This document shows, in pieces, positions 24,992-34,136 of a stretch of 64,000 bases of DNA. The notes under the pieces were generated by a model that saw only the letters and a list, made by a program, of their open reading frames with translations, was not told the DNA's origin and searched no databases. The stretch's first letter is position 1; each line of letters begins with the position of its first letter. Both the position numbers and the translations under genes were made by a program. This DNA comes from Nocardioides kongjuensis (GTDB lineage Bacteria; Actinomycetota; Actinomycetes; Propionibacteriales; Nocardioidaceae). The stretch is from NCBI RefSeq assembly GCF_013409625.1, contig NZ_JACCBF010000001.1, positions 62,001-126,000 on the forward strand, given 5' to 3'.

Positions 24992-26190
24992 CCAGGTATG
25001 ACTACGTCGTCGTGGGCGGCGGCATCGTGGGTGCTGCGACCGCACGGGCACTGACGGATCGCTTCCCCGGCCGCAGCGTGCTGCTGCTCGACAAGGAGGA
25101 CGGCTTCGGCCGTCACCAGACCGGGCACAATTCGGGCGTCATCCACTCGGGGATCTACTACACGCCGGGCAGCCTCAAGGCCGAGCTGTGCCGAGCCGGC
25201 GCTGCTGCGACCGAGCGCTTCGCCGAGGAGCACGGGGTTCCGTGGAACCGGATCGGCAAGCTCCTGGTTGCCACCACCCCCGCGGAGGTTGCCGGCATGC
25301 GTGCGCTCGCGCAGCGAGCCGAGGTCAACAAGATCCCCGCAACCCTCCTCAGCGCCGCGGAGCTGCGCGAGCGCGAACCTCACATCAGGGGCCTCGGCGC
25401 GCTGCACCTGACGTCCACGGGCATCACCGACTATCGCCGAATCAACACCACGCTCGCTGGCTTGGTCGGCGAGGCGGGCGGCACCCTGATGACCCGCACC
25501 GCGCTCACAGGCGTGCGCGAGACGAGCAAGGAGGTCGTGCTCTCCACCACCTCCGGCGAGGTGGTGGCCGACTACGTCGTCTACTGTGCCGGGATCCAGG
25601 CCGACCGGGTCGCCGCGATGGCAGGTATCGACGTCGACTTCGCGATGATCCCGTTCCGCGGCGAGTACTACGACGTCCGGCCCGAGCGTGCTGACCTCGC
25701 GCGCACCCTGATCTACCCCATACCCGATCCGGACCTGCCGTTTCTCGGTGTCCACCTGACGCCGACCGTCGATGGTGGCCTCAACGTGGGGCCGAACGCG
25801 GTCCTGGGCCTCGCCCGTGAGGGATACCCGAAGTTCTCCTTCGACCGGCGCGACGCCGCCGACATCGTGAAGTTCCCGGGAATCTGGCACGTCGCTCGCA
25901 ACAACGTGCGCACTGGTGCGCGGGAGATGTGGAACTCGGTGTCGAAGCGCGGCTACCTCAAGCTGTGCCAGAAGTACTGCCCCGACCTGCGCCTCGAGGA
26001 TCTCACTCCCCGCGAGGCCGGAATCCGGGCACAGGCTGTGATGCGCGACGGCTCTTTCGTCCACGACTTCCTGCTGCGCGAGACCGCGCGGGGTCTCCAC
26101 GTCGTCAACGCGCCGTCCCCGGCTGCGACCTCCGCGCTGCCCATCGCCGACGAGATCGTCCAGCGCGTCACGCAGGCGCAGGGAGCCTGA
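24988..26190 (+). CDS. lhgO: L-2-hydroxyglutarate oxidase
   Basis: A 400-residue flavoprotein of the DAO/LhgO family. It has the FAD-binding V-V-V-G-G-G-I-V-G-A-A-T-A at the N-terminus, then H-Q-T-G-H-N-S-G-V-I-H-S-G-I-Y-Y, which is characteristic of LhgO and binds flavin, and the family C-terminus. It oxidises L-2-hydroxyglutarate to 2-oxoglutarate, passing electrons to the membrane quinone pool. The ATG at 24988 gives the normal length. It is convergent with the next gene, stops 10 bp apart. Confidence 0.9.
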   Translation: MTRYDYVVVGGGIVGAATARALTDRFPGRSVLLLDKEDGFGRHQTGHNSGVIHSGIYYTPGSLKAELCRAGAAATERFAEEHGVPWNRIGKLLVATTPAEVAGMRALAQRAEVNKIPATLLSAAELREREPHIRGLGALHLTSTGITDYRRINTTLAGLVGEAGGTLMTRTALTGVRETSKEVVLSTTSGEVVADYVVYCAGIQADRVAAMAGIDVDFAMIPFRGEYYDVRPERADLARTLIYPIPDPDLPFLGVHLTPTVDGGLNVGPNAVLGLAREGYPKFSFDRRDAADIVKFPGIWHVARNNVRTGAREMWNSVSKRGYLKLCQKYCPDLRLEDLTPREAGIRAQAVMRDGSFVHDFLLRETARGLHVVNAPSPAATSALPIADEIVQRVTQAQGA

Positions 26191-26199
26191 TTCCCGAAC

Positions 26200-27222
26200 T
26201 CAGAGCTCGTCGTCCTCGATGCCGGGATCGTGGTGGATCGGGCCGTGCCGGCGTCGCTCGTAAACACCGACCGCGGCGGCAGCCGCGGCAGTCACGATGT
26301 CGGCAGCGGTGAGCATGACCCGGGACACGGCAGCCAACGCGATCGAGGTCCCGGTACCGACATGCGGGGCCAGCGCGGTGACGATCACCAACTCCCGGAC
26401 GCCCGCGCCAGAGGGCAGGATGAAGAAGAACAGCCCGGAGATCATCGCCACGGCCATCGTGCCGATGCAGGTGAGCAGCAGCCCGGCGCCGTCGCCGGCC
26501 CCCTCGCTCAGCAGCCACAGGTGGACGCCGAAGAAGACGTATGACGTCACCGCGGCCGCCAGTGACAGGACGATCGCCCGGCCGCGGACGGGATGGTCGC
26601 GCTGGGGGCGTCGCAGCACCTTGAACCCGACGCCGACCAGCCGGTCGAGCACAAGCGGGTGCAGACAGACCAGGCCGACGGGAAGGAGGAGGTACAGCCA
26701 CTGAAGCGGCGCCAAGGAGTCGTCGTTGTCGATGAGGGACGGGATGACCAGAGCGCCGGTCAGCAGTGCGGCGACGACGGCCACTGCGAGCGAGAACACG
26801 GTCGCAGTGAAGATCCGGGCGCGGGCGAGGCCGGCCCGGCGGCCGAGCTCCATCTGGAGCACGTAGGCCCACACGGAACCGGGGAGATACTTGCCGAGCT
26901 GTCCGACCAGGAAGATCTGTGCCCCGCGGGCGGGTCCGATCGGCTCCCCGATCTCGTCGACCAGGAACTGCCAGCTCAGTGTGGAGCACGCGATGGCGAC
27001 AGGCAGGGCAAGGAACGCCGGGAGCACGGTCGTCCACGACATCGTGCTGATCGTGTCGCTGACCTCGGACCAGTGAGACCGGACCGTCCAGAACGCGGCC
27101 AGCACCACGGCCAAGACCATGGCGATGCGGCCCCAGTGGAAGAGGCGGCCGATGAGACTGTGCGACGGTGCGGGTGATGTCGCCGGGGTCGACGTGGTCG
27201 GCGTGGCGTCGCGCGAGGACAT
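26200..27222 (-). CDS. UPF0104/LPG-synthase-type membrane protein
   Basis: A 340-residue protein with about eight membrane helices of the lysylphosphatidylglycerol synthase transmembrane (UPF0104, AglD/MprF-like) family. It contains the conserved G-Q-L-G-K-Y-L-P-G-S-V-W region (about 80-92) and F-I-L-P-S-G-A-G-V-R-E (about 280-290). I chose the ATG at 27222, which follows GGAGAG. The soluble aminoacyl-transferase domain of MprF is absent. Such stand-alone domains are common in glycan clusters and may move lipid-linked sugars. It diverges from the Gfo/Idh gene. Confidence 0.85.
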   Translation of the reverse strand: MSSRDATPTTSTPATSPAPSHSLIGRLFHWGRIAMVLAVVLAAFWTVRSHWSEVSDTISTMSWTTVLPAFLALPVAIACSTLSWQFLVDEIGEPIGPARGAQIFLVGQLGKYLPGSVWAYVLQMELGRRAGLARARIFTATVFSLAVAVVAALLTGALVIPSLIDNDDSLAPLQWLYLLLPVGLVCLHPLVLDRLVGVGFKVLRRPQRDHPVRGRAIVLSLAAAVTSYVFFGVHLWLLSEGAGDGAGLLLTCIGTMAVAMISGLFFFILPSGAGVRELVIVTALAPHVGTGTSIALAAVSRVMLTAADIVTAAAAAAVGVYERRRHGPIHHDPGIEDDEL

Positions 27223-27353
27223 CAGGCTCTCCGGTTCGAGGATGGACGGACACCTCATCCTGCCTCACGGCCGGCGCAAACCGTGGATCCCGGGCCCGCA
27301 CCGCGTCTCCGGTACAGTTCCCGCGTCCTGACGTCCAGTGCTAGGTCTCCCGC

Positions 27354-28313
27354 ATGTCTGTACCGCTCCGTGTTGCCCTCATCGGTTCCGGTTCGATGGG
27401 GCGCAACCACGCCCGCGTCATCGCCACCAGTGAGCGCACCGATCTCGCCGTGGTCGTCGACCCACACGAGGAGACCGGACGAGCGGTCGCCGAGCAGCAC
27501 GGGTCCACCTGGGTGCCCTCACTCGACGGTCTCGGCGACGTCGACGCGGCCGTGATCGCCGCGCCGACCGAACACCACTTCGACCTCGCGAGCGACGTCA
27601 TCGCGAGCGGCCTGCCGCTGCTGGTGGAGAAGCCGCTGTGCCCCTCGCTCGCCCAGACGCAGGAACTCGTCGATGCATCGGCCGCGGCGGGAACGCCGCT
27701 GATGTGCGGCCTGCTCGAGCGGTTCAACCCGGCCGTGATGGTGGCGCTGCGCATGGTGGAAGAGCCGCTCTACGTGCGAGCGACCCGGCACTCGCCTTAC
27801 GCACCCCGGATCAAGACCGGCGTCGCGTGGGACCTGCTCGTCCACGACGTCGACCTGGTCGTACGAGTCTTCGGCGGTGACCATCCCGACAAGTTCGACG
27901 TCGAGGTCGGCCAGTACCACCCGCAGTCGGTGCCGGGCGCCGAGGACATCGTCGAGGCGTCGCTGCGCTTCACCTCGGGAGGGATCGCCTCCGTCTCCGC
28001 GAGCCGGATGGGCCAGACGAAGGTCCGCACCATGGTCATCCAGGAGCTCGACCGGATGATCGAGGTCGACCTGCTGCGCCGTGGACTCACCAGCTACCGT
28101 CATGCGACCGTCGCCGAGGACGAGGGACAGAGCGGGTTCCGCCAGTTCACCGAGATGGAGATTCCCGACATCGCCGGCGTGGAGCCACTCGTGGGCCAGC
28201 TCAACCATTTCGTCGACCTGGTGGGTGGCAAGGTCGACGTCGACCTGGAGCGGGACTCGATCCTGCCGGCGCACCGGGTCGTCGACCAGGTACTGGCACT
28301 TCGCTCGGCCTGA
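27354..28313 (+). CDS. Gfo/Idh/MocA family oxidoreductase, sugar-nucleotide dehydrogenase candidate
   Basis: A 319-residue NAD(P)-dependent dehydrogenase with an N-terminal Rossmann fold (G-S-G-S-M-G-R-N-H), the family motif E-K-P-L (about 92-95) and a C-terminal alpha/beta domain with W-D-L-L-V-H-D-V-D. With the nearby DegT aminotransferases and left-handed beta-helix acyltransferases it matches the WbpB-WbpE-WbpD set that makes a 3-acetamido sugar nucleotide, so a UDP-sugar 3-dehydrogenase is a reasonable guess. It abuts the convergent acyltransferase gene with no gap. Confidence 0.82.
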   Translation: MSVPLRVALIGSGSMGRNHARVIATSERTDLAVVVDPHEETGRAVAEQHGSTWVPSLDGLGDVDAAVIAAPTEHHFDLASDVIASGLPLLVEKPLCPSLAQTQELVDASAAAGTPLMCGLLERFNPAVMVALRMVEEPLYVRATRHSPYAPRIKTGVAWDLLVHDVDLVVRVFGGDHPDKFDVEVGQYHPQSVPGAEDIVEASLRFTSGGIASVSASRMGQTKVRTMVIQELDRMIEVDLLRRGLTSYRHATVAEDEGQSGFRQFTEMEIPDIAGVEPLVGQLNHFVDLVGGKVDVDLERDSILPAHRVVDQVLALRSA

Positions 28314-28745
28314 CTAGGCTGGCGGGAACGTCGGCCGCGACGGATCGCTGAGGTCAACCGTCGCGACGACCCGCGCCGGAACCCCGGCGACGACTGTCCG
28401 CGGCGGCACGTCCCCGGTGACGACCGCGCCCGCCCCGACGACCGCCTCGTCGCCGATTTCCACCCCCATGTTGACGATGGCGCCCGCGCCGATGAACACA
28501 CGGTCTCCGATCCGCACGGGCATGCGCTCGACCTCGGGGAACTGACGGCCGCTCACACATCGTCTTGCCGACGAGTGAGTGTAGATCTGCACGCCCGAGG
28601 AGATGTCGCATCCGCGGCCGATGACCAGACCGCCGGAGCCGTCGATGACGGTGAACGCACCGATCCAGGTACCCTCACCGATCTCCGGCTCACCGACGAT
28701 CCAGGCGTGCTCGTTGTATGGGTTCGGGGGTAGGGAGGCGCCCAC
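28314..28745 (-). CDS. Left-handed beta-helix acyltransferase, WbbJ/WbpD type
   Basis: A 143-residue protein made largely of hexapeptide repeats (I-G-E-G-T-W-I-G-A-F, I-G-R-G-C-D-I, I-G-D-R-V-F-I-G-A-G-A-I-V, I-G-D-E-A-V-V-G-A-G-A-V-V), the left-handed beta-helix of trimeric acyltransferases. An H-S-S-A-R-R insertion loop could supply the catalytic His. The GTG start follows the epimerase stop by 4 nt. It probably N- or O-acetylates a sugar of the surface glycan. Confidence 0.82.
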   Translation of the reverse strand: MGASLPPNPYNEHAWIVGEPEIGEGTWIGAFTVIDGSGGLVIGRGCDISSGVQIYTHSSARRCVSGRQFPEVERMPVRIGDRVFIGAGAIVNMGVEIGDEAVVGAGAVVTGDVPPRTVVAGVPARVVATVDLSDPSRPTFPPA

Positions 28746-28749
28746 GGGA

Positions 28750-29670
28750 TCAGTCGGCCCGGATGAGGTCGGTCATCCCCTTGACCACGTCGATCGTCGG
28801 CTCGAAGCCGAGGATCTCCTTCGCCCGCGTCACATCGGCCGCACGACGGGCGACCAGCACGTCGCGCGGGTTGAAGATCGGCTCGACGTCGGCGCCCACG
28901 GCGTCGATCAGGATCCGGGCCAGCTCGGCGATCGAGGTGTCGATGCCGGTGCCGACGTTGACGGGCACGTTGGCCTGCTCGGACTCGAGCGCCAGCACGA
29001 CCGAGCGTGCGATGTCGTGGACGTGGATGAAGTCCATCGACTGCTCGCCCTTGCCGTCGATGACGGGCGGCTCACCGTTGCGGATCCGGTTGACGAAGTG
29101 GTTGATGACTGACGTGTAGTAGGCGGTGGTCTTCTGGCCCGGGCCGTAGACGTTGAAGAAGCGCAGCGCGATCCAGGACAGGTCGCTGCGACGCTCGTAG
29201 AAGCCGAGCAGGTCCTCGCCGGCGCGCTTCGCGATGCAGTACGGCGTCAGCGGGTTGAGCACGTCGTCCTCGTGCATCGGCAGCTTCTCCGGGTCGCCGT
29301 ACACAGACGCCGAGGAGCAGTAGACGAGCCGGTCCACACCGTGATCGGCAGCGGCCGCGAACACGTTGTGGTTGCCGATCATGTTGATGTCCATCGACTC
29401 GTACGGGTCGGCCTGGCTCTTGTTGATCGACACCGCGGCGGCGTGGATGACCTTGGTGCAGCCCTTCATCGCTGCGTGCACTGCGCCGCCGTACCGAATG
29501 TCCTGGTCGATCAGCTCGACATCGTCGCCGAAGGCTGTGATCGCGTCCCGGTCGCCGCGGAACATGTTGTCGAAGATCCGGACCTTGTAGTCCTTCTCCA
29601 GCAGCATCGGGACGACGTGCAGGCCGATGAAGCCCGCGCCTCCGGTGAAGAAGACGGTCTCGGAAGTCAT
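28750..29670 (-). CDS. NAD-dependent epimerase/dehydratase of sugar nucleotides (extended SDR)
   Basis: A 306-residue extended short-chain dehydrogenase with T-G-G-A-G-F-I-G at the N-terminus, the catalytic Y-C-I-A-K (Y-x3-K), S-S-A-S-V-Y-G before it and the R-F-F-N-V-Y-G-P-G segment typical of UDP-glucose/GlcNAc 4-epimerases and dehydratases. I chose the ATG at 29670, which follows GAGGAG at a distance of about 10 nt. It is part of the minus-strand glycan operon; the exact substrate is not clear. Confidence 0.87.
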   Translation of the reverse strand: MTSETVFFTGGAGFIGLHVVPMLLEKDYKVRIFDNMFRGDRDAITAFGDDVELIDQDIRYGGAVHAAMKGCTKVIHAAAVSINKSQADPYESMDINMIGNHNVFAAAADHGVDRLVYCSSASVYGDPEKLPMHEDDVLNPLTPYCIAKRAGEDLLGFYERRSDLSWIALRFFNVYGPGQKTTAYYTSVINHFVNRIRNGEPPVIDGKGEQSMDFIHVHDIARSVVLALESEQANVPVNVGTGIDTSIAELARILIDAVGADVEPIFNPRDVLVARRAADVTRAKEILGFEPTIDVVKGMTDLIRAD

Positions 29671-29746
29671 GTTGGTGGGGCTCCTCAGGCGCAGTTCGGT
29701 TGGGTCGGGCGGGTAGCCGACGTCGGGAAGGCTACCAACGGGTGAG

Positions 29747-30940
29747 TCAGACGCTGGTACGGGACGAGACGAGGTCACCGAGGACTTCGAGGTGCTGGTC
29801 GAGCACCCGCTCGAGGGCGAAGTGCTGGTCGACGATGGTGCGTGCCTTCGCGCCGACCTCGCGGGTCGCCTCGGGGTCGTCGAGCGCGCGGATGATGCGC
29901 TCGCCGAGGCCCGTCACGTCCCCGACCTCGCACATGTAGATCTCGCGGCCGTCCACCATCGGGACGCCCGGGAAGTTGTCGATGCGACCCCACGCGACCA
30001 CGGGGACGCCGGCAGCCATCGACTCGAGGGTCGCAGTGCCGAGGCCGAGGCCCTGCTCGTGCGACTCCACGCGGGCGGCGGCGAGCAGATGGGGGATGTC
30101 CGCCTTTGGCACGGCCCCGAGGGCGCGCACCGCGTGGTCGACGCCGAGCTCCTTGGCACGCTGGAGGAAGAGGTCGTAGTAGACCCGTCCCACGACGGCG
30201 AGGACGGCGTTCGGGTGCTTGTCGAGGATCGCCGGCATGGCTTCGACGAGGCCGAGCCGGTCGCGCAAGGGAATCACGTGACCGACGGACAGGATGACGG
30301 GCGTCTCCGCGTCGACACCGATGAGCTCGCGACCGCGTTCTGCGTCACCGGCACGCACCCAGTCCGGGTCGACGCCGACAGGGATGGCGACGAGGTCGCG
30401 GTACCCGCCGCTGTAGCGCTCCTCGATGTAGTCCTGCATGTAGCTGTCCATGACCACCAGGGACGGCTTGTTCAGGCGCAGGCGTGGGGCGACCAGACTG
30501 GCGTCGAGGAAGCGGAAGGCATGGCGGTAGCGGGCGACCGGGTTCTCCAGGCGGGTGTGGATGCTGAGCAAGGAGGGGATCCGGCGTCGGCGGGCGTAGG
30601 CGCCGGTCGACCAGGTGAGGTCCATGAACTGGCCGTGCTGGTGGATGACGTCGGGCTTGAACTCGTCGAGGAGCGTGGCCAGCCGGCGCCGGATGCTGGG
30701 CCGGGTCGCGAACGAGAGGTCGAATGAGACGGCCAGCCGGCTCTCGGGCAGCGTGATGGCCGGGAGCCGCACGATCCGGATACCGTCGCGCACCTCCTCC
30801 GACGGGGCGTCCTGGTACGCAGCCGTCACGACGAGGACGTCGTGGCCGCGGCGGGCGTAGCCGCGGGCGAGGGCGTCGCTGAGATGGGCGCTTCCGCCGA
30901 CGCGGGGCGGGAAGAAGTTGTTCACGACGACGATGCGCAC
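29747..30940 (-). CDS. GT4 family glycosyltransferase
   Basis: A 397-residue GT-B glycosyltransferase. The N-terminal part has the Gly loop (F-F-P-P-R-V-G-G-S-A-H) and I-H-Q-H-G-Q-F, and the C-terminal part has the family E-x7-E region (E-Q-G-L-G-L-G-T-A-T-L-E). I chose the GTG at 30940 (V-R-I-V-V-V-N-N-F-F-P-P), which puts the first beta-strand at the N-terminus; the upstream extension lacks family features. It probably transfers a sugar to a lipid-linked intermediate. Confidence 0.88.
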   Translation of the reverse strand: MRIVVVNNFFPPRVGGSAHLSDALARGYARRGHDVLVVTAAYQDAPSEEVRDGIRIVRLPAITLPESRLAVSFDLSFATRPSIRRRLATLLDEFKPDVIHQHGQFMDLTWSTGAYARRRRIPSLLSIHTRLENPVARYRHAFRFLDASLVAPRLRLNKPSLVVMDSYMQDYIEERYSGGYRDLVAIPVGVDPDWVRAGDAERGRELIGVDAETPVILSVGHVIPLRDRLGLVEAMPAILDKHPNAVLAVVGRVYYDLFLQRAKELGVDHAVRALGAVPKADIPHLLAAARVESHEQGLGLGTATLESMAAGVPVVAWGRIDNFPGVPMVDGREIYMCEVGDVTGLGERIIRALDDPEATREVGAKARTIVDQHFALERVLDQHLEVLGDLVSSRTSV

Positions 30941-31054
30941 GCTCTGCTGTCTCCGATCGAGGCCGCGGTGCACGTCGGACGTTCCGGCGGCACACACGGA
31001 CCAGCGCAGCATCGTAGCCGCGGTTCCGAGGGAGCCGGGAATCAGCGCAAGGGC

Positions 31055-32158
31055 TCAGGCGCCGGCGCGCACAGTGGCGTTGACCGCAGTGACGATCCGC
31101 TCGAGCTCTCCCTCGCTCAGCGACGGGTGCACGGGCAGGGAGATGACCTCGCGGGCCGCGACCTCCGTCTGAGGCAGGTCGAGACCCGGCGCGAACTTCG
31201 CCAGCGAGGCAAGGCGGTGGTTGGGGATTGGGTAGTAGACACCCGTTCCGACCTGGTGCTCCTCGCGGAGCGCGGAGACGATCCGGTCGCGCTCGGCACC
31301 GTCGACCCGGATTGTGTACTGGTGGTACACATGGGTGGCCGGCGCGGCCACCGGCGGCACCGTCACACCCTCCAGGTGCTCGTCAAAGTACGCTGCGTTG
31401 CGCTGGCGAGTCGTCGTCCAGGCCCTTACCTTGCTGAGCTGGACCCGGCCGATCGCTGCGTGCAGGTCGGTCATCCGGGCGTTGAAGCCGACAACCTCGT
31501 TGGCGTACTGGCGCTCCATGCCCTGGTTGCGCAGCAGTCGGACCTGGCGGGCCAGGTCGTCGTTGGCCACAGAGACCATGCCGCCCTCGCCCGACGTCAT
31601 GTTCTTGGTGGGGTAAAGGCTGAACATCGCGAAGTCGCCGAACGTCCCGACCGCGCGGCCCTGCCAGGTCGCGAGGTGCGCCTGCGCGGCGTCCTCGAAG
31701 ACTCGCAGGCCGTGCTCCGCAGCGACCGCACCCAAGGCGTCCATGTCGGCGGGGTGCCCGTAGAGGTGGACGGGCATGATCGCGGTGGTGCGGTCTGTGA
31801 CGGCGGCGCGCACCGCGTCGGCGGCGAGGCAGAAGTGGTCGGGCTCGATGTCGGCGAACACAGGGGTGGCCCCGGTCAGGGCGACGGCGTTCGCGGTCGC
31901 GGCGAACGTGAAGGACGGGACGATGACCTCGTCACCCGGCCCGATCCCGGCGGCGAGCAGACCGAGGTGAAGGCCGGAGGTGCCGGAGTTCACCGCGACG
32001 CAGGTACGCCCCTGGGTCACCTGCTCGGCGAACTCCGACTCGAAGGCCGCGACCTCCGGACCCTGGGCGATCATCCCGGAGAGGAGGACGCGGTCGACGG
32101 CTGCGCGCTCCTCCTCGCCCAGGATCGGCTTGGCGGGGGGGATGAAAGCTTCGGACAT
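31055..32158 (-). CDS. DegT/DnrJ/EryC1/StrS aminotransferase (first of two)
   Basis: A 367-residue PLP enzyme with the family N-terminus, N-S-G-T-S-G-L-H-L-G-L (phosphate binding), E-D-A-A-Q-A-H (PLP ring contacts) and the catalytic Lys185 in Y-P-T-K-N-M-T-S-G-E-G-G. It aminates a keto sugar nucleotide. With the Gfo/Idh enzyme and the acyltransferases it would complete a WbpB/E/D-like route. A 114-bp gap to the GT4 gene shows no other gene. Confidence 0.92.
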   Translation of the reverse strand: MSEAFIPPAKPILGEEERAAVDRVLLSGMIAQGPEVAAFESEFAEQVTQGRTCVAVNSGTSGLHLGLLAAGIGPGDEVIVPSFTFAATANAVALTGATPVFADIEPDHFCLAADAVRAAVTDRTTAIMPVHLYGHPADMDALGAVAAEHGLRVFEDAAQAHLATWQGRAVGTFGDFAMFSLYPTKNMTSGEGGMVSVANDDLARQVRLLRNQGMERQYANEVVGFNARMTDLHAAIGRVQLSKVRAWTTTRQRNAAYFDEHLEGVTVPPVAAPATHVYHQYTIRVDGAERDRIVSALREEHQVGTGVYYPIPNHRLASLAKFAPGLDLPQTEVAAREVISLPVHPSLSEGELERIVTAVNATVRAGA

Positions 32159-32189
32159 CGAAGGCCTCTCGGTTGTTCGGGTGAGGTGC

Positions 32190-32882
32190 TCAGGCGTCGA
32201 GGCGCTCGAGCCAGGCGGTGATCGAGGGGAGGAGCGGGCCCGGGAGCCCGGCGGTGTCGCGGGAGCCCCCGAGCAGGACTGCGGCCAGGTGTGCGTGCTG
32301 GTCCTCGGTGACGCCGAGTCGCTGCAGCCGGTGGGTGTTGAGGCGCCGCGGGCGGGCGGGCACGCCCATGCTGACGACGTAGGGCGGCAGGTCGGTGGTC
32401 ACCGCCGCCTGCATGCCGATCATGCTTCCGGCCGGTACGACGCGGCGTTGGTGGACGACCGCGCCCAGGCCGAGGTTGGCTCCGTCCTCGACCGTGACGT
32501 GCCCGGCGGCGACGACCATCGCGGAGATGGTCACGTCGTCGCCGATGCGGCAGTCGTGGTTGACGTGGGCCTTGCTCATGAAGAAGCCGTCATTGCCGAT
32601 CGACGTCGCGTGGGCCCAGCCGCCGCTGACGGTGACGTGCTCCTTGAAGACGTTGCGGGAACCGATCAGGACGGGTTGGCCGTCGATCTCTTCCTCCCAC
32701 GCGGGGGTGAAGCCGTGGCCGCGGACCTCGGGTAGCCCGCCGATGCAGGCGAAGGCGGACACGTAGTTGTCGTCGCCGAGGGTGACCGGACCCTGCAGCA
32801 CGGCGTACGGACCGATGACATTGCCCGTGCCGAGTCGGACCTGTGGACCGAGGACGGCGGTCGGGTGGATCCGGTTGGTCAT
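32190..32882 (-). CDS. LpxA-like left-handed beta-helix acyltransferase
   Basis: A 230-residue protein with many hexapeptide units (I-H-P-T-A-V-L-G, V-R-L-G-T-G-N-V-I-G-P-Y) and an LpxA-type loop, followed by a helical C-terminal region like that of UDP-GlcNAc acyltransferases. The H-V-N-H-D-C-R-I-G-D-D segment holds the likely catalytic His. An actinobacterium makes no lipid A, so the role is more likely acylation of a surface-glycan amino sugar. The ATG follows GGGAGC, 19 bp after the second aminotransferase. Confidence 0.82.
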   Translation of the reverse strand: MTNRIHPTAVLGPQVRLGTGNVIGPYAVLQGPVTLGDDNYVSAFACIGGLPEVRGHGFTPAWEEEIDGQPVLIGSRNVFKEHVTVSGGWAHATSIGNDGFFMSKAHVNHDCRIGDDVTISAMVVAAGHVTVEDGANLGLGAVVHQRRVVPAGSMIGMQAAVTTDLPPYVVSMGVPARPRRLNTHRLQRLGVTEDQHAHLAAVLLGGSRDTAGLPGPLLPSITAWLERLDA

Positions 32883-32901
32883 GCGTGCAGCTCCCGCGCA
32901 C

Positions 32902-34047
32902 TCACGCCCGGACTCCGGCGCCGCCAACCACTTCGCGCACGACTGAGGTGACGTAGCTGACGTCGTCCTCGGTGAGGTTGGCATGCATCGGAAGAGCGAA
33001 CTGCGTTCGGAACAGACGGGCCGCGACCGGGCATTCCTGGGCCGAACCGTAGACGGGCTGGACGTGGCTGGAGTAGGTGCCGATGTTGCTGCCCACACCG
33101 CGCTCGCGCAGGGCCATCACGACCGCGTCGCGGTCGACACCGTCGCCGGCCGTGAGCAGGTAGGACTGCCAAGGGTGGGTGCGGTCGTCGAGGACGACCG
33201 GCAGGCTGATCTGCTCCAGGTCGCCGAGCTCCTCGGCGTACTGGTCGGCGGCCCGGCTGCGGGCGGCAACCAGGTCTGGGAGCCGGCGCAGCTGAACCCG
33301 CATGATCGCGGCCTGCACGTCGGAGAGGCGGTAGTTGTAGCCGGCCACGTCGAAGCTCGGTACAGCGAGAGCGTTGCTGCCCTCACGGCTAACGGCTGGT
33401 GCGATGCCGTACGTGTGCAGTTTGCGGGCCAGGTCCATCCGGTCCGTGTCGTCACCGACCAGCGCGCCGCCCTCGCCGCTCGTGATGCCCTTGCGGCCGT
33501 GGAAGCTGAAGGCGGCAAGGTCGGCGAGGGAGCCCGCCGGGCGGCCCTTGTACGTGGCTCCAGCGCTGCACGCGGCGTCCTCGAGCAGCCACAGGCCGTG
33601 CTTGTCGGCGAGGGCCCGCAGCTCGTCGTAGTCGGCGGGCTGGCCGACCAGGTCGACGGCGATGATGCCGACCGTGCGCTCGGTGACGAGCGCTGCCGCG
33701 GCTTCGGGATCGATCGTGCCGATGTCGGGCCGGACATCGGCGAACACAGGCGTGGCGCCGGTCCACATGACCGAGTGACCGGTGGCAGGGAAGGTGTAGT
33801 CGGCGACGATCACCTCATCGCCCGGACCTGCGCCCAGTACCTGGAGGGCGAGGTGGAGGGCAGAGCCGCAGTTCGACGTCGACAGCGCGTGGCTGGTGCC
33901 CACAGCCGCGGCGAACTCCTTCTCGAAGGTGACGCACGTCGGTCCGGCGCCTGAGATCCAGCCGCTTGCGAAGACCTCACGGAGTGCTTCGATCTCCTCC
34001 TCGCCGACGGTGGGCTGGCCCAGGGCGACCTGACGAAGGTCCTGCAT
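32902..34047 (-). CDS. DegT/DnrJ/EryC1/StrS aminotransferase (second of two)
   Basis: A 381-residue PLP aminotransferase with S-N-C-G-S-A-L-H-L-A-L, E-D-A-A-C-S-A-G and the catalytic Lys186 in H-G-R-K-G-I-T-S-G-E-G-G. I chose the ATG at 34047, which follows AGGAAAGG; an upstream in-frame start only lengthens it with non-family residues. It is clearly diverged from the other DegT protein of the cluster, so the two should act on different keto sugars. Confidence 0.92.
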   Translation of the reverse strand: MQDLRQVALGQPTVGEEEIEALREVFASGWISGAGPTCVTFEKEFAAAVGTSHALSTSNCGSALHLALQVLGAGPGDEVIVADYTFPATGHSVMWTGATPVFADVRPDIGTIDPEAAAALVTERTVGIIAVDLVGQPADYDELRALADKHGLWLLEDAACSAGATYKGRPAGSLADLAAFSFHGRKGITSGEGGALVGDDTDRMDLARKLHTYGIAPAVSREGSNALAVPSFDVAGYNYRLSDVQAAIMRVQLRRLPDLVAARSRAADQYAEELGDLEQISLPVVLDDRTHPWQSYLLTAGDGVDRDAVVMALRERGVGSNIGTYSSHVQPVYGSAQECPVAARLFRTQFALPMHANLTEDDVSYVTSVVREVVGGAGVRA

Positions 34048-34101
34048 GTCGTACCTTTCCTGCTGACCGGGGAGTCTCCAACGTAGTGCGGACGTCATGG
34101 A

Positions 34102-34136
34102 GTGGTGAAACCGTGAGCTCCGGCGTGTTTCACCAC
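34102..34136 (-). terminator. Hairpin at the end of the GT-C gene
   Basis: A perfect 10-bp stem (34102-34111 with 34127-34136) spans the stop codon of the GT-C-like gene and lies before the second aminotransferase gene on the same strand. It could end or attenuate transcription between the two. Confidence 0.45.

Noticed and set aside
26200..27222. Full MprF-type lysylphosphatidylglycerol synthase
   Set aside because: Only the membrane domain is present; there is no aminoacyl-transferase domain, so lysinylation activity is not supported.
32190..32882. LpxA of lipid A synthesis
   Set aside because: No other lipid A gene is present and the window is from a high-GC Gram-positive type genome. 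The beta-helix acyltransferase fits the glycan cluster instead.
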